Of a DNA stretch of 64,000 bases, positions 8,402 to 17,584 are shown piece after piece. Position numbers and translations under genes: made by a program. Position 1 is the first letter of the stretch. Each line of letters opens with the position of its first letter. The DNA lies in the NCBI RefSeq assembly GCF_004353185.1, contig NZ_SMUS01000013.1:34345-98344 (forward strand), read 5' to 3'. The DNA is from Clostridium cuniculi (GTDB lineage Bacteria > Bacillota > Clostridia > Clostridiales > Clostridiaceae). The notes beneath the pieces are model-generated. The model saw only the letters and a program-made list of their open reading frames with translations. It made no database searches and was not told the DNA's origin.

Positions 8402-9389
8402 CTTTATCCCATCCTAACAATTTCTTTTCTAATGAGTCATAATCATATTCACGAGCTTCAAAGTTATTAAATTTAAGTGGATTAACTTCTTGTTTTTTAG
8501 AAGTAAAGTTTCGATTAGATTGGTTACTCTTATAACTAGCTTCCTTTTTCTCTATATCCTCTATTGTTTTTAAATTACTTTTATTCCAACTAGATAAAAT
8601 ACCGTCTATATATTTAAAGTCAGATCTGTTTAAACGTTGAAAACAAATATTACAAGCTTTTTCTATTACTTCTAGAGGAAAAGCATAATCAATAATCCAC
8701 TTTTCCAACATTTCTTCTTGTGGTTTCATTAAATCAGGATTTTTAATTCCTAAATAATTTAATATATGTCGAATTTTAACCCATTTATCTTCAGTTTTCT
8801 TTATATAATTTTGTGCATCATCAATAGTTGTAATATTCATATTGTGCCAAGCAATAGCTACCTTTTCTATATACCTATAATCACTCTTTCCTTTTGAAAC
8901 ACAATATTCAAGTAAAATTAGTATTAGTTCAGAAGAAAAATTAAAATCTTCTTGCCAGCCTAAATAAGTTGTCATTTCCTTAGGGGATAGAGGTCTACCT
9001 AATAATCTTTCAATATCATTAAGCATATCCTTAGTAGATGTCTTATTTAATGCTTCTAATAAATTTACTTCTTTATTTTTGGGATTTGAGTCTTCTACTA
9101 AGTTTACAAACTCTATATTATAGTTCCCCATCTTATCTATTGGAATAAGTTTTAATACACCTTCATCATTCCAATAATTTAAGGCGTTTAATATATCAGA
9201 TTCTAGTAAGTTTAGAGAGGATGCCAAAATTGAAGAACTTGCGCCCATCTCTCCAGAATTGTTATATTTAAGCATTAGTAAATAAACTTTAATAAATTCT
9301 CCACGAGCTTTTGGCATATATTTTTCAATAAATACATTGCTTACTGGAGTAAAGTTTAATGAATTATTTTTTAGCATAAAAGTGCTCAT
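8394..9389 (-). CDS. DnaD/DnaB-domain replication initiation protein
   Basis: 331 residues. N-terminal winged-helix region (residues about 15-110, VYLLMLKYNNSGEMGASSS), then two DnaD-like helical repeats: LLGRPLSPKEMTTYLGWQED near 130 and the YIDGILSSWNKSNLKTIED segment near 270 with the YxxxIxxxW pattern of that domain. Paired with the loader ATPase downstream, as in other Clostridium genomes, where they replace B. subtilis DnaB/DnaD/DnaI functions. C-terminal 40 residues are disordered and Asn/Ser/Lys-rich. Confidence 0.88.
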   Translation of the reverse strand: MSTFMLKNNSLNFTPVSNVFIEKYMPKARGEFIKVYLLMLKYNNSGEMGASSSILASSLNLLESDILNALNYWNDEGVLKLIPIDKMGNYNIEFVNLVEDSNPKNKEVNLLEALNKTSTKDMLNDIERLLGRPLSPKEMTTYLGWQEDFNFSSELILILLEYCVSKGKSDYRYIEKVAIAWHNMNITTIDDAQNYIKKTEDKWVKIRHILNYLGIKNPDLMKPQEEMLEKWIIDYAFPLEVIEKACNICFQRLNRSDFKYIDGILSSWNKSNLKTIEDIEKKEASYKSNQSNRNFTSKKQEVNPLKFNNFEAREYDYDSLEKKLLGWDKDD

Positions 9390-9629
9390 ATTATATTTCG
9401 ACCTTTCTTAAGTTAGATTCTAAATCTTTATTTAGTAAATCGAAGTTAATTAACGTAAACAACTTTAAGTATTAGAAAAGTTGTTTAATGCTATACATTT
9501 AAATTAATTATAGCAAACGCTTTCTGAACCCTCAACATAACAATTAAATAATAAATATGTATAATGTAGCTAAATTGGGGTAAATTAATTGATGTGCTTA
9601 AAAAATAGAAGTAGGAGGAAAATAAAAGA

Positions 9630-10796
9630 ATGGACGTGAATGGGCAGAATAACATAAGTATATGGTTGAAAGTATTAAAAAAAGTTTCAGTACTTATGAT
9701 TATGACTTTAATTTTTATAGTACCTGATAATAACGTTTATGCAAAATTCAATACAAATAGCTTAGAAGAAAATGAATTAGTTTTAATGGATAAAGCAAAT
9801 AGTGAAAATAGCGTAGAAAATTTAATTTCAGATGAAAGCATTGATAATAAATTAAATACAGCCGATGTATTTAGTAATAATATGAATAATGTTTTTACTA
9901 TTGATTTAAAAGGCCATTCAATAAGGTTAGCAGATAAAACTGTTGGACTTACATCTTTAATTGAAGATAAGTACTTAATATTAGAAGAAATATGCAATTC
10001 ATATGTAAATGAATTAGGAATTGATGTTAATAATATTACAGCAATACAAGTTATGGGAACAATTGATTCAGATATAGAAAAAAGTAGAATATCAAATTTA
10101 AATTTAAGTGGTGAGATAGCAAAAGAAGTATATGATGCTTATGTGATAAATGAAAATTTATCAAGATTAGACTTTAAAATAGATTTAACGGAATCTGAAG
10201 TTATCGAACCAGAAATAGTAACAGAGGAATGTAGTGATTTGTATTCAGGGGAAACTGAGACTATTGAGGGGGTAAGGGGAATTAGCTTAGTTCATAAAGA
10301 AATAGTTTATGATGGATTAAATAAAAGTGATGAGAAAGTAGTAAGCAGGAAAATTATTCAACCAGCTGTTAATACTGTAGTAAAAGTAGGTACTAAGAAT
10401 CCGTATTATGCTGGCGTAGCATTTTTATCTAATCCAACTAAGGGTGGATATTTAAGTTCTTATTTCGGAGAGGTTAGGGCAAAATCAGTTCATAAGGGAA
10501 TAGATATAGCTAAAAATCTAGGGGAAAGCGTAAATGCATCTTTAGATGGTAAGGTAATTAAGGCTGGATATAATAATGGTGGATATGGTAATTTAATAGT
10601 AATAGAACACGAAAATAATATGAAAACCTATTATGCGCACTTAAATGAGATATATGTTAATGTTGGTGATATGGTAAAAAAAGATGATATTATAGGTGCT
10701 GTTGGAAGTACTGGAAATAGCACAGGACCACATTTACATTTTGAACTTAGAGTTGATAACAAACCAGTAGATCCGGTTAAATATATACAACAATAA
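9630..10796 (+). CDS. G5-domain M23 peptidase, secreted or membrane anchored
   Basis: 388-residue cell-wall endopeptidase of the LytM type. An N-terminal hydrophobic segment (residues about 17-35, VSVLMIMTLIFIVP) ends at a plausible signal cleavage site. A poorly conserved region follows, then a G5 domain (about 210-265, ETIEGVRGISLVHKEIVYDG) and a C-terminal M23 domain with zinc ligands in HKGIDIA and HLHFE and the third His in TYYAHLNE. GGAGG precedes the ATG. Alone, with a terminator behind it. Expected to cut peptidoglycan cross-links outside the membrane. Confidence 0.92.
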   Translation: MDVNGQNNISIWLKVLKKVSVLMIMTLIFIVPDNNVYAKFNTNSLEENELVLMDKANSENSVENLISDESIDNKLNTADVFSNNMNNVFTIDLKGHSIRLADKTVGLTSLIEDKYLILEEICNSYVNELGIDVNNITAIQVMGTIDSDIEKSRISNLNLSGEIAKEVYDAYVINENLSRLDFKIDLTESEVIEPEIVTEECSDLYSGETETIEGVRGISLVHKEIVYDGLNKSDEKVVSRKIIQPAVNTVVKVGTKNPYYAGVAFLSNPTKGGYLSSYFGEVRAKSVHKGIDIAKNLGESVNASLDGKVIKAGYNNGGYGNLIVIEHENNMKTYYAHLNEIYVNVGDMVKKDDIIGAVGSTGNSTGPHLHFELRVDNKPVDPVKYIQQ

Positions 10797-10797
10797 A

Positions 10798-10825
10798 GGA
10801 AACACCGTTTATGGTGTTTCTTTTA
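10798..10825 (+). terminator. terminator after M23 peptidase
   Basis: Stem GAAACACC / GGTGTTTC with T run; also overlaps the 3' end of the convergent S8 peptidase. Confidence 0.85.
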
Positions 10826-12022
10826 TTGTTTTAAAACTTTATTTATATCTATTTTACCTTCACCTTGTTGATTTTTAGGAATATCTAATGGTATTGAGGC
10901 TACTTTTAATAATGATAAAATATCATCAAATGTAAAATTGGGATGTTCCTCAAATAACAGAGCACATAGACCAGATACATATGCAGCAGATACAGATGTA
11001 CCAGTAAAGCTTTTATATGAGGTATCTAACTTGGGTGCATGCATTTTAGTATTATTTTTATATGATATATAGGATGTATTAGAGTTTAATGATACTACAT
11101 CAACACATGCAGCACAGAAATCAGGTTTTTTATCTTTTTTTATTGCACCACAAGATGAATATAAGTAAGACTTTATTTCGGATGAAGTAGTATCTATACC
11201 TGAAACAGTAATGCAATTAGAGCTTAAAGCAATTCCTGTAATAGATCCATCTATATTTTTGTTACTACCACTAGGAAGTATACAAACTATAGAGTGAAGT
11301 CGTGCTTTTTTAAAGAGAATATCAAATTGTGTAAAAATAAATTTATTATAATAAAGAGTCTCAAAAGGCAAACATATAACCTTAATGTTATACTTTTCAC
11401 TAATGTTAATTAATTCTTCTAATGAAAATAAAACATCAGAAACATAACCTTTTCCTAATTTGTCAAATGCCTTGAAACAATGAATGGTAGCTTCTGGTGC
11501 AACTCCAGTATATATTTTATTTGAAGCTAGTCCATTACCTGCAATTATTCCACATGTACACGTTCCATGTCCATTATCATCATAAGGATAAGGGAGTTCA
11601 TTAACTAAATCAACAAATGTACTTATTCTATTAATGGGATAAGTTAAATCTCCATGGGGATATACTCCAGAATCAACTACACCAACACCAATGCCACGAC
11701 CGTATATAGAAAGTTTATTTGAAAGTCTAACTTTATTAGCTGCAGGAATACTCATACCACATAATGAAAGGTATTGATCTAAACAAATATAGTTTACTTC
11801 TGGATACTCTAATAATAGCTCTATTGATTTAGCTTTTACTTGAGCACATATTATATTACATGATTCAATTTTTCTTATAACTGTACCCCTATAGGAGTTT
11901 ATTTTTTTTGAAATTGAATCCGGAAAATTTCTATATTTTATTAAAATTCTATATTCTTTAATACCACTAGATGCTAAAAGACTTTTAAGATTAGGATCTA
12001 GTTTTTTAGTTGAAGAAAACAT
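10823..12022 (-). CDS. S8 family serine peptidase (subtilase), no signal peptide
   Basis: 399 residues with the full triad: Asp117 (VVDSGV), His152 (DNGHGT) and Ser343 (FTGTSVSAA), and a likely oxyanion Asn255 in PSGSN. Residues 1-85 resemble an I9-type propeptide, yet there is no secretion signal, so it may act inside the cell or leave by another route. Unusually many cysteines (over ten). Its ribosome site TAGGAG lies inside the right arm of the hairpin described at 12023-12076. Confidence 0.9.
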   Translation of the reverse strand: MFSSTKKLDPNLKSLLASSGIKEYRILIKYRNFPDSISKKINSYRGTVIRKIESCNIICAQVKAKSIELLLEYPEVNYICLDQYLSLCGMSIPAANKVRLSNKLSIYGRGIGVGVVDSGVYPHGDLTYPINRISTFVDLVNELPYPYDDNGHGTCTCGIIAGNGLASNKIYTGVAPEATIHCFKAFDKLGKGYVSDVLFSLEELINISEKYNIKVICLPFETLYYNKFIFTQFDILFKKARLHSIVCILPSGSNKNIDGSITGIALSSNCITVSGIDTTSSEIKSYLYSSCGAIKKDKKPDFCAACVDVVSLNSNTSYISYKNNTKMHAPKLDTSYKSFTGTSVSAAYVSGLCALLFEEHPNFTFDDILSLLKVASIPLDIPKNQQGEGKIDINKVLKQ

Positions 12023-12076
12023 AAAAAACTCCTAAAATTATTCACATTACTATAATATATGAATTAGGAGTTTTTT
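12023..12076 (-). terminator. terminator whose 3' arm contains the next gene's ribosome site
   Basis: AAAAAACTCCTAA and TTAGGAGTTTTTT pair across a 28-base loop. On the minus strand it follows the DMT transporter and ends in TTTTTT directly before the ATG of the S8 peptidase. A TATTAT-like -10 element lies in the loop. Confidence 0.65.
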
Positions 12077-12092
12077 GTTAATATAATATAAA

Positions 12093-12524
12093 TTAAAACT
12101 TCCACTTAAAAAGTACTATTCCAGCTATCATTATTACTATTCCAAGTATTTCATGAAAGGAAAAAGGGACTTTTTCGGAACCAAATAAGCCAAAGGCATC
12201 AATTAAAGCAGCAGCAAGAAGTTGAGCAATTAGAATTGTACCTATTCCAACAGTTGTGCCTAATGATTTTATACTAAGAATAACAGTAAATGTTATTACT
12301 ACACCTAGGGCTCCACCTAAAAGATAAAGTTTATTGGCAGATTTAATTTCTCTAAAATTACCATTGCCAAAGAAAAATAAAATTATTAATGTCAAAACAA
12401 GTGCAGATCCTTGAACAATAGTATTAGTTTCCCAAGTTCCTATCTTATCACTAAGTTTAGTATTAAAGACACCTTGAACGCTCATGGCAATTCCAGATAT
12501 TATAGCAATTATAAAACCAAACAA
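12093..12524 (-). CDS. DMT-superfamily transporter, DUF606 (YdcZ) family
   Basis: 143 residues, five predicted membrane helices (start, about 35-52, 68-85, 94-110, 124-141). The opening GIAMSVQGVFNTKLSDKIGT matches the DUF606 pattern in which a conserved N-Q-G/N motif follows the first helix. Small members usually work as dimers; substrate unknown. Good ribosome site (TGAGGTGA) upstream of the ATG. Confidence 0.85.
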   Translation of the reverse strand: MFGFIIAIISGIAMSVQGVFNTKLSDKIGTWETNTIVQGSALVLTLIILFFFGNGNFREIKSANKLYLLGGALGVVITFTVILSIKSLGTTVGIGTILIAQLLAAALIDAFGLFGSEKVPFSFHEILGIVIMIAGIVLFKWKF

Positions 12525-12584
12525 TTTTTATCACCTCAAATATAGTATTCCTAAATTAAGGGTGATTTATTAAAAATGTGAATA

Positions 12585-12627
12585 AAAAAAGCATTAGATG
12601 TTGTTATGAGTCATCTTAATGCTTTTA
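12585..12627 (-). terminator. terminator of the dUTPase-like gene
   Basis: AAAGCATTAGATG / CATCTTAATGCTTTT; on the minus strand followed by a T run. Confidence 0.8.
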
Positions 12628-12631
12628 ATAA

Positions 12632-13084
12632 TTAATATATAAATGAGTTAAAAATTTCTTCTTCTGAATAACCTAAAGTAATACCTAAACTTAATGCATC
12701 TTCAAGGAGAGTGAAAAAGTGATCATTAGAAGGTGAGATTATTAAGTCGTTTATATCAATATATAAGTTTAAAAATTGATCGCTTAAGCAGTAATCATTA
12801 GGTCTAAGCACTACTTCATAACTATCAATATAATGCTTATCAATACCTAGATTAATTACATGTGCAAGAAAATCTGCATATTTAATAAATACAGTTTCTT
12901 TGTTTAAATTTAAGCCGTCGTCTATCCAGTATTTATAACACTTAGTTTCTTCTGCTAATGAGCTTAATTTAACTTGTAATTCAAGATGCTTTCTCGCCCA
13001 AAGCTTATATTGTGAGAGATTCTGATTAATTAAAACTTCATGTCTTTTTTCTTTTTGTAATTCCACAATTGGTAAAATATTCAT
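12632..13084 (-). CDS. dimeric dUTPase-like protein with degraded metal motif
   Basis: 150 residues aligning by eye with the all-alpha dimeric dUTPase family (PF08761): ELQKEKRHEVLINQNL at the start, LAEETKCYKYW near residue 43, KYADFLAHVINLGI near 68 and LSLGITLGYSEEEI at the end. In active members the first motif reads ELGELANE and the second EEYVDGLHF; here the Glu pair is replaced (KLSSLAEE) and the second lacks its first Glu. Expected dUTP diphosphatase activity is therefore doubtful. Alternative: a repurposed regulatory or structural paralogue. Confidence 0.65.
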   Translation of the reverse strand: MNILPIVELQKEKRHEVLINQNLSQYKLWARKHLELQVKLSSLAEETKCYKYWIDDGLNLNKETVFIKYADFLAHVINLGIDKHYIDSYEVVLRPNDYCLSDQFLNLYIDINDLIISPSNDHFFTLLEDALSLGITLGYSEEEIFNSFIY

Positions 13085-13208
13085 AAGTGTCCTCCCCGTC
13101 TACTAGGATTAATATAATATATTTTACAGAAATAATTAAGCATTGAAAAGTGTAGTAAACGAATACAAAAAAATAAAGTTGAAAATTTATTATTACAAAT
13201 TTCAACAT

Positions 13209-13242
13209 AAAAAAAGAGCAACTAGAAAAATAGTGCTCTTTT
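13209..13242 (-). terminator. terminator of the 2H-like gene
   Basis: AAAAGAGCA / TGCTCTTTT hairpin with T run on the minus strand. Confidence 0.8.
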
Positions 13243-13256
13243 AATATAAAAAATTA

Positions 13257-13784
13257 TTAAATTGTTTTTAATGGATATGTTTGAATTAATGTTTCTCTTC
13301 GATTATTGGATATTTTCCAAAGTTCTAATCTATTAACCTTTAAAGTTGAAATACTAGGTTTATATTCAATTTCTGTATCAAACTTTTTATTATCTCTATT
13401 AATATAGTTAATATTAGCTAGAGAAAGGTGAAGATCGGTATTATCATTTTTTACATTAAAACCATGTAGTTTAAGATTATCGCCAATGAGACGATCTAAT
13501 TTTTTGATATATCCAATTTTTTCGATTTTTAAGTTGAGAGTTTTATTTGAGTCGCAAAGAGTTATAGTTGATGACAGCTCTACTTTAAAGTTTTTATATG
13601 GTTTTAAAATTTTATCAATAACAGTATTAAGTTTATCTATATTAGGATTCTCTATTACCTCTAAAGGAATATAAGGAATTGGAGAGTTTCTATTTGCTCT
13701 ATATTTTTTAGATAAACTTCTTTGAATTGGGCTTAAATTTTTATAAGATACATCATCAAATAATGCTACCAAATAATATTTCAT
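13257..13784 (-). CDS. 2H phosphoesterase-like (2'-5' RNA ligase-like) protein
   Basis: 175 residues. N-terminal YYLVALFDDVSY and the order of strands resemble LigT/2H proteins, which carry two HxS/T motifs. The second, DLHLSLANI near residue 118, is intact; the first is IPYIPLEVI near 38, with Tyr in place of His. If the assignment is right, the two-histidine active site is incomplete. No operon partners; ribosome site GAGGT before the ATG. Confidence 0.5.
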   Translation of the reverse strand: MKYYLVALFDDVSYKNLSPIQRSLSKKYRANRNSPIPYIPLEVIENPNIDKLNTVIDKILKPYKNFKVELSSTITLCDSNKTLNLKIEKIGYIKKLDRLIGDNLKLHGFNVKNDNTDLHLSLANINYINRDNKKFDTEIEYKPSISTLKVNRLELWKISNNRRETLIQTYPLKTI

Positions 13785-13996
13785 GTTATAACCTCACAAG
13801 TTAAATTTTGTATAATACGTTTATATTAAATTATATCACACATAAGCTTAAATTGACAATTTGTATATTTAAGCGATATCTTATGGGAAAGTTAAAAAAT
13901 AAGGAGTTTTGGAAGAAAAAAACGCTATTAACTCATACATACTTTATGATATAATCAATAGTGTTGACCAAAAATTTGTAAGACAAAAAAGAAAAT

Positions 13997-14026
13997 TTGA
14001 CTTATAAAACAAAAATTGGATAATTT
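13997..14026 (+). promoter_or_regulatory. possible murA promoter
   Basis: TTGACT at 13997, an 18-base spacer and TAATTT at 14021. Plausible position 54 bases before the start codon; the -10 match is weak. Confidence 0.35.
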
Positions 14027-14079
14027 TTATGTTATAGGATAGATTAATATATATATAAATTTGGATAAGGGTGAATAGG

Positions 14080-15339
14080 ATGGAAACATTAATTATTAAT
14101 GGAGGCAAAGTATTGCAAGGTTCTGTAGAAATTAACGGAGCAAAAAATGCAGCTGTTGCTATTTTGCCAGCAGCGATTTTAGCTGCTGAGGGTAAATGTA
14201 TTATTGATAATATACCTGATATAGAAGATGTACATTGCCTAGAAAGAATACTAACTAGTTTAGGATGTAGAGTAAGTAAACTAAATAATAATACTTTAGA
14301 AATAGATGCTTCAGATATAACAACTGTAAATGCTTGTACTGAAGATGTAAGAAGAATGAGAGCATCATATTACTTCATTGGTGCTTTACTAACTAGATTT
14401 AAGAAAGCTAGAGTTGAATTACCAGGTGGATGTCCTATAGGGGTAAGACCTATAGATCAACATATAAAGGGATTTGAAGCTTTAGGAGCTAAGGTAACAA
14501 TAGAACATGGAGCTGTAAGCGTTGAAGCAGAAGAATTACATGCAGCTAATATATTCTTTGATGTAGTTTCTGTAGGTGCAACAATCAATGTTATGATTGC
14601 AGCAACTATGGCTGAAGGAACAACTATATTAGAAAACGTAGCAAAGGAACCTCATGTAGTTGACGTTGCTAACTTCTTAAACACTATGGGAGCAGACGTA
14701 AAAGGTGCTGGTACAGATGTTATAAGAGTTATAGGTGTTAAGAACTTAGTTGGATGTAATTACAGTGTTATACCTGACCAAATAGAAGCAGGAACATTTA
14801 TGATAGCTGCCGCAGCTACAAAAGGAGATATAACTGTAAAAAATGTAATTCCAAAGCACTTAGAATCAATTTCAGCAAAGCTTATTGAAATGGGTGCAAT
14901 AGTTGAAGAAGGTGACGATAGCGTAAGAGTAACTGTTGATAAGCCATTAAAAGGTGTAAGTGTAAAAACAGCACCGTATCCAGGATTCCCGACGGATGTA
15001 CAACAACCTATGTCAACTTTACTAAGTATTACAGAAGGAAGAAGCTTAATAGCTGAAAGTATATGGGAAAATAGACATAAGCACACAGATGAATTAAAGA
15101 AGATGGGTGCAGAAATTAAAGTTGAAGGTAGAACAGCTATAATAGATGGTGTTAAATCATTAAATGGTGCAAAAGTAGCAGCTACAGATTTAAGAGCTGG
15201 TGCAGCAATGGTTATAGCAGGATTAGTTGCTAATGGAGAAACTGAAATATCTGAAATTGAGCATATCGATAGAGGATATCCTCATATTGAAGATAAGTTT
15301 AGAGCATTAGGAGCAGATATAAGAAGAGTAGTAAAATAA
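14080..15339 (+). CDS. murA: UDP-N-acetylglucosamine 1-carboxyvinyltransferase
   Basis: First committed step of peptidoglycan precursor synthesis: transfer of enolpyruvate from PEP to UDP-GlcNAc; target of fosfomycin. 419 residues, full length. Cys118 in [10 protein letters not shown] is the fosfomycin-binding residue; [16 protein letters not shown] and the C-terminal IDRGYPHIE segments are present. An in-frame GTG at 14071 overlaps the ribosome site AAGGGTGA, so the ATG at 14080 is used. Followed 17 bases later by the walJ-like gene. Which of the two Firmicute paralogues it is cannot be decided here. Confidence 0.97.
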   Translation: METLIINGGKVLQGSVEINGAKNAAVAILPAAILAAEGKCIIDNIPDIEDVHCLERILTSLGCRVSKLNNNTLEIDASDITTVNACTEDVRRMRASYYFIGALLTRFKKARVELPGGCPIGVRPIDQHIKGFEALGAKVTIEHGAVSVEAEELHAANIFFDVVSVGATINVMIAATMAEGTTILENVAKEPHVVDVANFLNTMGADVKGAGTDVIRVIGVKNLVGCNYSVIPDQIEAGTFMIAAAATKGDITVKNVIPKHLESISAKLIEMGAIVEEGDDSVRVTVDKPLKGVSVKTAPYPGFPTDVQQPMSTLLSITEGRSLIAESIWENRHKHTDELKKMGAEIKVEGRTAIIDGVKSLNGAKVAATDLRAGAAMVIAGLVANGETEISEIEHIDRGYPHIEDKFRALGADIRRVVK

Positions 15340-15356
15340 ACTTGGGGGAATATTAA

Positions 15357-16148
15357 ATGAAATTTTGCTCATTATATAGTGGAAGTAGTGGAAATAGTAT
15401 TTTTATAGGATCTGAAAAGGCTAAAATATTAATAGATGCTGGATTACCTGGAAAGAAAATAGATGAAGCATTAAAACACATTGGGCAAAATCCAAGTGAG
15501 ATAGATGGAATTTTTATAACACATGAACATATAGATCACATTAAAGGTGTAGGAGTTTTATCAAGGAAATATGATATTCCTATATATGCGCCTCATGATA
15601 CTTGGGTTGCAATGGAAAGTACTATTGGAAAAATAAAAGAGCATAATATAAAGGTTATGGATAGAAGAACTGTTGTATCTATAAAAGATATTGATATAAA
15701 ATCTTTTATTATTCCACATGATGCTGCAGCTCCAGTTGGATATACTATTAATTTAGATGGAAAAATGGCAAGTGTTGCAACTGATTTTGGAACATTTACT
15801 AAAGAAATTGAAGATAGTATAAAAGATTCTGAAGTTATTTTAATAGAGAGCAATTATAATCCACAAATGTTAGATATGGGTCCTTATCCATATAGCTTGA
15901 AGCAAAGAATTAAGGAAAGTTACGGACATTTATCTAATGAAGATTGTGGAGAAGCTATTGTTAAGATATTAAAAAATGGTTTAGGAAAAAATATTATATT
16001 AGGTCATTTAAGTAATACTAATAATACTCCAGATCTTGCAGAGTTAACAGTAAAAGATATATTAACTGCTAATAATATTGAGGTAGGATCAGATGTATTT
16101 TTAAGTATGGCTAATAGGCATAATCCTAGCAAAATTATAACTCTATAG
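15357..16148 (+). CDS. MBL-fold hydrolase, YycJ/WalJ family
   Basis: 263 residues. Metallo-beta-lactamase metal site THEHIDHIKG near residue 57, HDAAAPVGY near 119, TDFGTF near 143 and GHLSNTNN near 217. WalJ of the walRK locus is linked to DNA replication and cell-wall control in Bacillota; here the kinase genes are not adjacent, but murA upstream and the CxxH/CxxC gene plus rlmH downstream reproduce part of that conserved neighbourhood. Confidence 0.9.
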   Translation: MKFCSLYSGSSGNSIFIGSEKAKILIDAGLPGKKIDEALKHIGQNPSEIDGIFITHEHIDHIKGVGVLSRKYDIPIYAPHDTWVAMESTIGKIKEHNIKVMDRRTVVSIKDIDIKSFIIPHDAAAPVGYTINLDGKMASVATDFGTFTKEIEDSIKDSEVILIESNYNPQMLDMGPYPYSLKQRIKESYGHLSNEDCGEAIVKILKNGLGKNIILGHLSNTNNTPDLAELTVKDILTANNIEVGSDVFLSMANRHNPSKIITL

Positions 16149-16182
16149 AGAATTTAATTTTAAGGAATCGAAGGTGATTAGT

Positions 16183-16335
16183 ATGGAATTAATATATGCA
16201 TGTGAAGAACATATAGACGAAGCAATGGATGAAGTTATAAATGAAAAAGAAACTTTTCCTGTAATAAATGAAATTGCGGAAAAGAAGTGTAGTTATTGCA
16301 ATAATCAAGCTAAATATGAAGTAAAAATGATGTAA
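16183..16335 (+). CDS. CxxH/CxxC small protein
   Basis: 50 residues beginning MELIYACEEHIDEAMDEV, with CEEH near the start and CSYC near the end (KKCSYCNNQAKYEV). This matches the short CxxH/CxxC family commonly found right after yycJ/walJ in Bacillota, as here (34 bases downstream). Probable metal binding, function unknown. The ribosome site is weak (AAGGTGATT). Confidence 0.85.
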   Translation: MELIYACEEHIDEAMDEVINEKETFPVINEIAEKKCSYCNNQAKYEVKMM

Positions 16336-16413
16336 TAATATATATTGAAAAGTGTACATAATATTTAGTATAATTTTTATATAATCGTAAGATATGAAAG
16401 AGGAGAAATGGAT

Positions 16414-16911
16414 ATGAGTTTATATAAACAATGGACAGATATGGTCGTGGAATATGTTAAAACAAAAGGGGAAGCAGCTTTCTGGAATGAATATACTAAA
16501 ATAGAAACTGCTATATATAGAGATTTATTAGCTAATAGTAAGGAGTCTATAAAAACTACTATTGCTGATTTTGCAAAGAAATATGAAACTTCTGAAGAAT
16601 TTATAATGGGATTTGTTGATGGAATCAACGATAGCTTAAACAATTCTTATGATTTAGAAGCTTTAACAGCTACTGATGAAATAGTATTAGATATAAATTT
16701 AGAAAAATTATACTTCAATATGTTAGAAGCTAAGGCTGAATACTTATATATGTTACCACAATGGGATGCAATATTCTCACCAGAAAAGAGAAAAGAAATT
16801 CAAAAGGCATACAGAGAATCTTGTAGCGTAAGAAACGAAAACAAGGTTGGTAGAAACGATGCTTGTCCTTGTGGAAGCGGTAAAAAGTACAAGAAGTGTT
16901 GTGGAAAATAA
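16414..16911 (+). CDS. SEC-C motif protein
   Basis: 165 residues: a helical body of unknown function and a C-terminal SEC-C zinc-binding motif [18 protein letters not shown] like that of SecA. The ATG at 16414 is eight bases from AGAGGAG and preferred over the ATG at 16408. May bind ribosome- or SecB-like partners, but nothing nearby indicates which. Closed by a terminator. Confidence 0.85.
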   Translation: MSLYKQWTDMVVEYVKTKGEAAFWNEYTKIETAIYRDLLANSKESIKTTIADFAKKYETSEEFIMGFVDGINDSLNNSYDLEALTATDEIVLDINLEKLYFNMLEAKAEYLYMLPQWDAIFSPEKRKEIQKAYRESCSVRNENKVGRNDACPCGSGKKYKKCCGK

Positions 16912-16920
16912 TTTAAAACT

Positions 16921-16951
16921 AAAAGAGCTTTGATTTCAAGGCTCTTTTTTT
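16921..16951 (+). terminator. terminator after SEC-C gene
   Basis: AAAAGAGCTTTGA / TCAAGGCTCTTTT with T run. Confidence 0.88.
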
Positions 16952-17045
16952 GATGATTAAGTTAAAAATACATTTAATAGAGTGTCAAATAGCAGAGTTT
17001 ATAAATAAATTATAAGTAGTTAGAAATGTTAGAGTGGAGGACTAT

Positions 17046-17519
17046 ATGTTTAATATATTTCCATATATATTTTCAACTACGTTAAATGCTGTATCTAGTA
17101 ATTTTGAAGTTATAGATGAGATAGTTGATAAATTTGTAAATAGTGATTTTATGAATAGTTTAATCAGTGAAATAGATAATATGTCTTCAATTAATATTAA
17201 TTTTAAAGAGCATAAAAGAGCATATACATTAGAATGCTATCTTCCTGGAGTTAAAAAGGAGAATATTGATTTGGAATATGATAATAATTATATAACTCTT
17301 AAGGTAAAGAGAAATATGTTCTATACTAATAATAAGAATATAGCAATGGCAGTAATACAGTCTGGTGGCGATATAGAAGAGGACTATTATGTAGAAAATG
17401 CAGATGCACAAAATATAAAAGCTGTTTTTAAAAATGATATTTTAAGAGTATTGATTCCTAAAAATACTTATATAGGAGAAGATACTACTATAATTGACGT
17501 TGATAGTTATAAAATTTGA
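17046..17519 (+). CDS. Hsp20/alpha-crystallin family small heat-shock protein
   Basis: 157 residues. N-terminal region with unusually hydrophobic start (MFNIFPYIFS), then an alpha-crystallin domain from about residue 52: KEHKRAYTLECYLPGVKKEN, YITLKVKRN, and the closing ILRVLIPK strand that matches the I/L-x-V/I-P ending of the family. ATP-independent holdase in the cytoplasm. The GTG at 17034 is part of the ribosome site GTGGAGG, so the ATG at 17046 is used. No CIRCE palindrome seen upstream. Confidence 0.85.
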   Translation: MFNIFPYIFSTTLNAVSSNFEVIDEIVDKFVNSDFMNSLISEIDNMSSININFKEHKRAYTLECYLPGVKKENIDLEYDNNYITLKVKRNMFYTNNKNIAMAVIQSGGDIEEDYYVENADAQNIKAVFKNDILRVLIPKNTYIGEDTTIIDVDSYKI

Positions 17520-17584
17520 AATATAAGAATTAATATTAAAAGTTAAGTTTATAAAAAAGTATTGATAACTTAGGAGGAAAAGTA

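Noticed and set aside
13956..13990. TTGACC near 13962 as murA promoter
   Set aside because: No acceptable -10 at 16-18 bases; the TTGACT at 13997 is better, though itself weak.
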